Assembly (NCBI RefSeq): GCF_016862895.1
Contig: NZ_BONV01000043.1
Span: 1-64,000 of the forward strand
From: Planotetraspora kaengkrachanensis
GTDB lineage: Bacteria; Actinomycetota; Actinomycetes; Streptosporangiales; Streptosporangiaceae
Direction of reading: 5' to 3'
Length of the DNA stretch: 64,000 nucleotides
Positions 62,773 through 64,000 of this stretch are shown here, piece after piece (the first letter of the stretch is position 1; each line of letters starts with the position of its first letter). The position numbers and the translations under genes were made by a program. The notes beneath the pieces are model-generated. The model worked only from the letters and a program-made list of their open reading frames with translations. It did not search any database and was not told where the DNA came from.

Positions 62773-63192
62773 TCACCTACGCCGTCCATGTCCATGCCTG
62801 GACCGCCATCCACCGTGGCGCCCACCGCCTTGGGAGAAGCGGAGCCTCTGGGAGATCTTGCAACGTCGGCCCCTGCAGGATCCGGACTGGGTGATGGTGG
62901 TCCTGCTGGTGCTGTTCACTTGTTGCACACCCTTGTGGGTCGACGGGCTGTTGATGGCCGGGGCGTTCTGGTTGTGCCGCCCGTGATTGCGGGTCCGGAC
63001 AGGGCCGCGCTCGTCCGCGGAGGCGGGTGCCCACGTGGTTTGAGGGGTCGTCCCGGCGCTCGCGCTCGCCTGTGGTGGTGTGATGAACACGCAAAGTGTG
63101 ATGGCCGCCGTGGTCAACGTCAGAAGTCGTACGCTGACGGCCGTGCCGACGGTCGAACTCCCCGCAAGATGACGACTCATTTCGTCGTTCAC
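62773..63192 (-). CDS. Small secreted basic protein (unknown)
   Basis: A 139-residue frame with a signal peptide ([20 protein letters not shown], then ASASA, about 22-46) and a basic Asn/Ser/Gly/Arg-rich mature part with [20 protein letters not shown] and two cysteines (SCRGRRC). GTG at 63192 has GAGAGGCGG upstream. The start codon and signal support a real gene, but no family is recognised. Confidence 0.55.
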   Translation of the reverse strand: MNDEMSRHLAGSSTVGTAVSVRLLTLTTAAITLCVFITPPQASASAGTTPQTTWAPASADERGPVRTRNHGRHNQNAPAINSPSTHKGVQQVNSTSRTTITQSGSCRGRRCKISQRLRFSQGGGRHGGWRSRHGHGRRR

Positions 63193-63421
63193 CCGCCTCT
63201 CGTCCGCCGGCGGTGATCATCTCCGAAGCGGACATAAAGGACATAAGGGACATAGTTCTGCATACCCAACGGTCGGGCGTCGGCCTCCGGTTCAGCGGTC
63301 TACGGCGGAGGGGATTGCTCCTTCTTTGCCATCGTCCTTGCATATGCGGAGCACGGTGGACGATCTCAGGAGGCAGAATGGCCGGCCGGCCAGGCAGAGG
63401 AGGTCTTCGACATTGCTTGAA

Positions 63422-64000
63422 ATGAAGGACCCGTCACGGTTTCTGGTCTCGCTCGGGGCAACGGGGCTCGCCTTGTCCGCCCTCGTCGTTCTCGCCGGCT
63501 GCGGTGAGACCACGACCGCCAAGAACGCGGCCATCCCAGCGGTCACCCCAAGCGCCACAACACGAACTCCCCAGCCGACGACGTCGCCGCTCCCGTCCCA
63601 GGCGGAGGTCGGCCGACAACTTCGCCACCTCGAGCAGCGGCACCACGGACGCATCGGCGCGTACGCGATCGACACGGGGACGGGCAGGACCGTGAGCCAC
63701 CGGGCCGGCGAGCTGTTCCCGACGCTGTCGACGTTCAAGGCCATGGTCTGCGCGGCGGTGCTGCGGAAGGCGCGGCAGTCCGATCCCGGGCTGATGGACC
63801 GGGTCGTCCACTATGGCGGCGACGACCTCGTGGACTACTCGCCCGTCACCGAGAAACACGTGGACACCGGCATGACCGTCGCCGAACTGTGCGAAGCGGC
63901 GATCACCGTGAGCGACAACACCGCGGGCAACCTGCTGCTCAAGCAGATCGGCGGACCGGCCGGGCTCACCGCGTTCTACCGCTCGCTCGGCGATTCTGTG
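63422..64000 (+). CDS. Class A beta-lactamase, lipoprotein, 3'-partial
   Basis: Hydrolyses beta-lactams. The signal peptide ends in the lipobox LAGC (Cys near 27), followed by a Thr/Pro linker. Catalytic motifs visible are STFK (Ser-xx-Lys), VSDN (SDN loop) and the [20 protein letters not shown] region; the Glu166 and KTG motifs lie past the window. 193 codons are seen. ATG at 63422. Confidence 0.92.
   Translation, partial: MKDPSRFLVSLGATGLALSALVVLAGCGETTTAKNAAIPAVTPSATTRTPQPTTSPLPSQAEVGRQLRHLEQRHHGRIGAYAIDTGTGRTVSHRAGELFPTLSTFKAMVCAAVLRKARQSDPGLMDRVVHYGGDDLVDYSPVTEKHVDTGMTVAELCEAAITVSDNTAGNLLLKQIGGPAGLTAFYRSLGDSV

Overview
This is a high-GC actinomycete chromosome segment. The family is probably Streptosporangiaceae or a close relative, judging from gene content and codon use. 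Mycothiol biosynthesis genes (mshA, mshD), GlnR, CarD, the MurT/GatD peptidoglycan amidation pair, a SenX3/RegX3-type phosphate two-component system and many GTG starts all point to Actinomycetota. The placement is inferred; no 16S gene is present.

Layout. From 1 to about 2,030 there is mobile-element debris: the start of an IS256-type transposase, the 3' half of a tRNA-Pro, a lone alpha/beta hydrolase and a frameshifted tyrosine-integrase remnant that abuts an intact tRNA-Gly. From 2.3 to 13.1 kb is core genome: dCTP deaminase, Pit phosphate uptake with its PhoU-like partner, mshD, a secreted 5'-nucleotidase, glnR, a MoaD-like carrier, an LmeA-type protein, an ECF sigma/anti-sigma pair, and a thioredoxin/DUF4395/sulfurtransferase/DUF1416 sulfur cluster preceded by a short cysteine-ending leader peptide.

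From 13.2 to 22.0 kb is the least explained block. It holds a polytopic membrane protein, three related single-pass proteins with extracytoplasmic domains, a two-helix membrane protein with a degenerate VirD4-like NTPase domain, and a 1,030-residue HerA/VirB4-like ATPase with a cysteine cluster. It resembles an uncharacterised envelope machine. From 22.2 to 48.3 kb core genes resume: murT-gatD, a Nur-like Fur regulator beside a candidate opposite-strand small RNA, ygfZ, dtd, asparaginase, corA, alaX, a BlaI/M56 pair opposite a macrodomain gene, mshA-ybjN-gpmA, phoU opposite senX3-regX3, carD-ispF, cysS-rlmB and tRNA-Thr(UGU).

From 48.4 to 59.3 kb is an accretion island. The 3' end of tRNA-Thr and its flank recur three more times (near 51.5, 56.6 and 58.8 kb). 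Between the copies lie small stress and redox genes, an integrase tail and several gene fragments. From 59.4 to 64.0 kb more accessory genes follow, including a second TetR/SDR/Rossmann module, and the window ends inside a class A beta-lactamase lipoprotein gene.

How the genes work together. Phosphate handling recurs (pit, 5'-nucleotidase, phoU, senX3-regX3), as does thiol and sulfur metabolism (mshA, mshD, sulfurtransferase operon, cysS). Two TetR/SDR/NAD(P)-Rossmann trios sit inside the accessory region.
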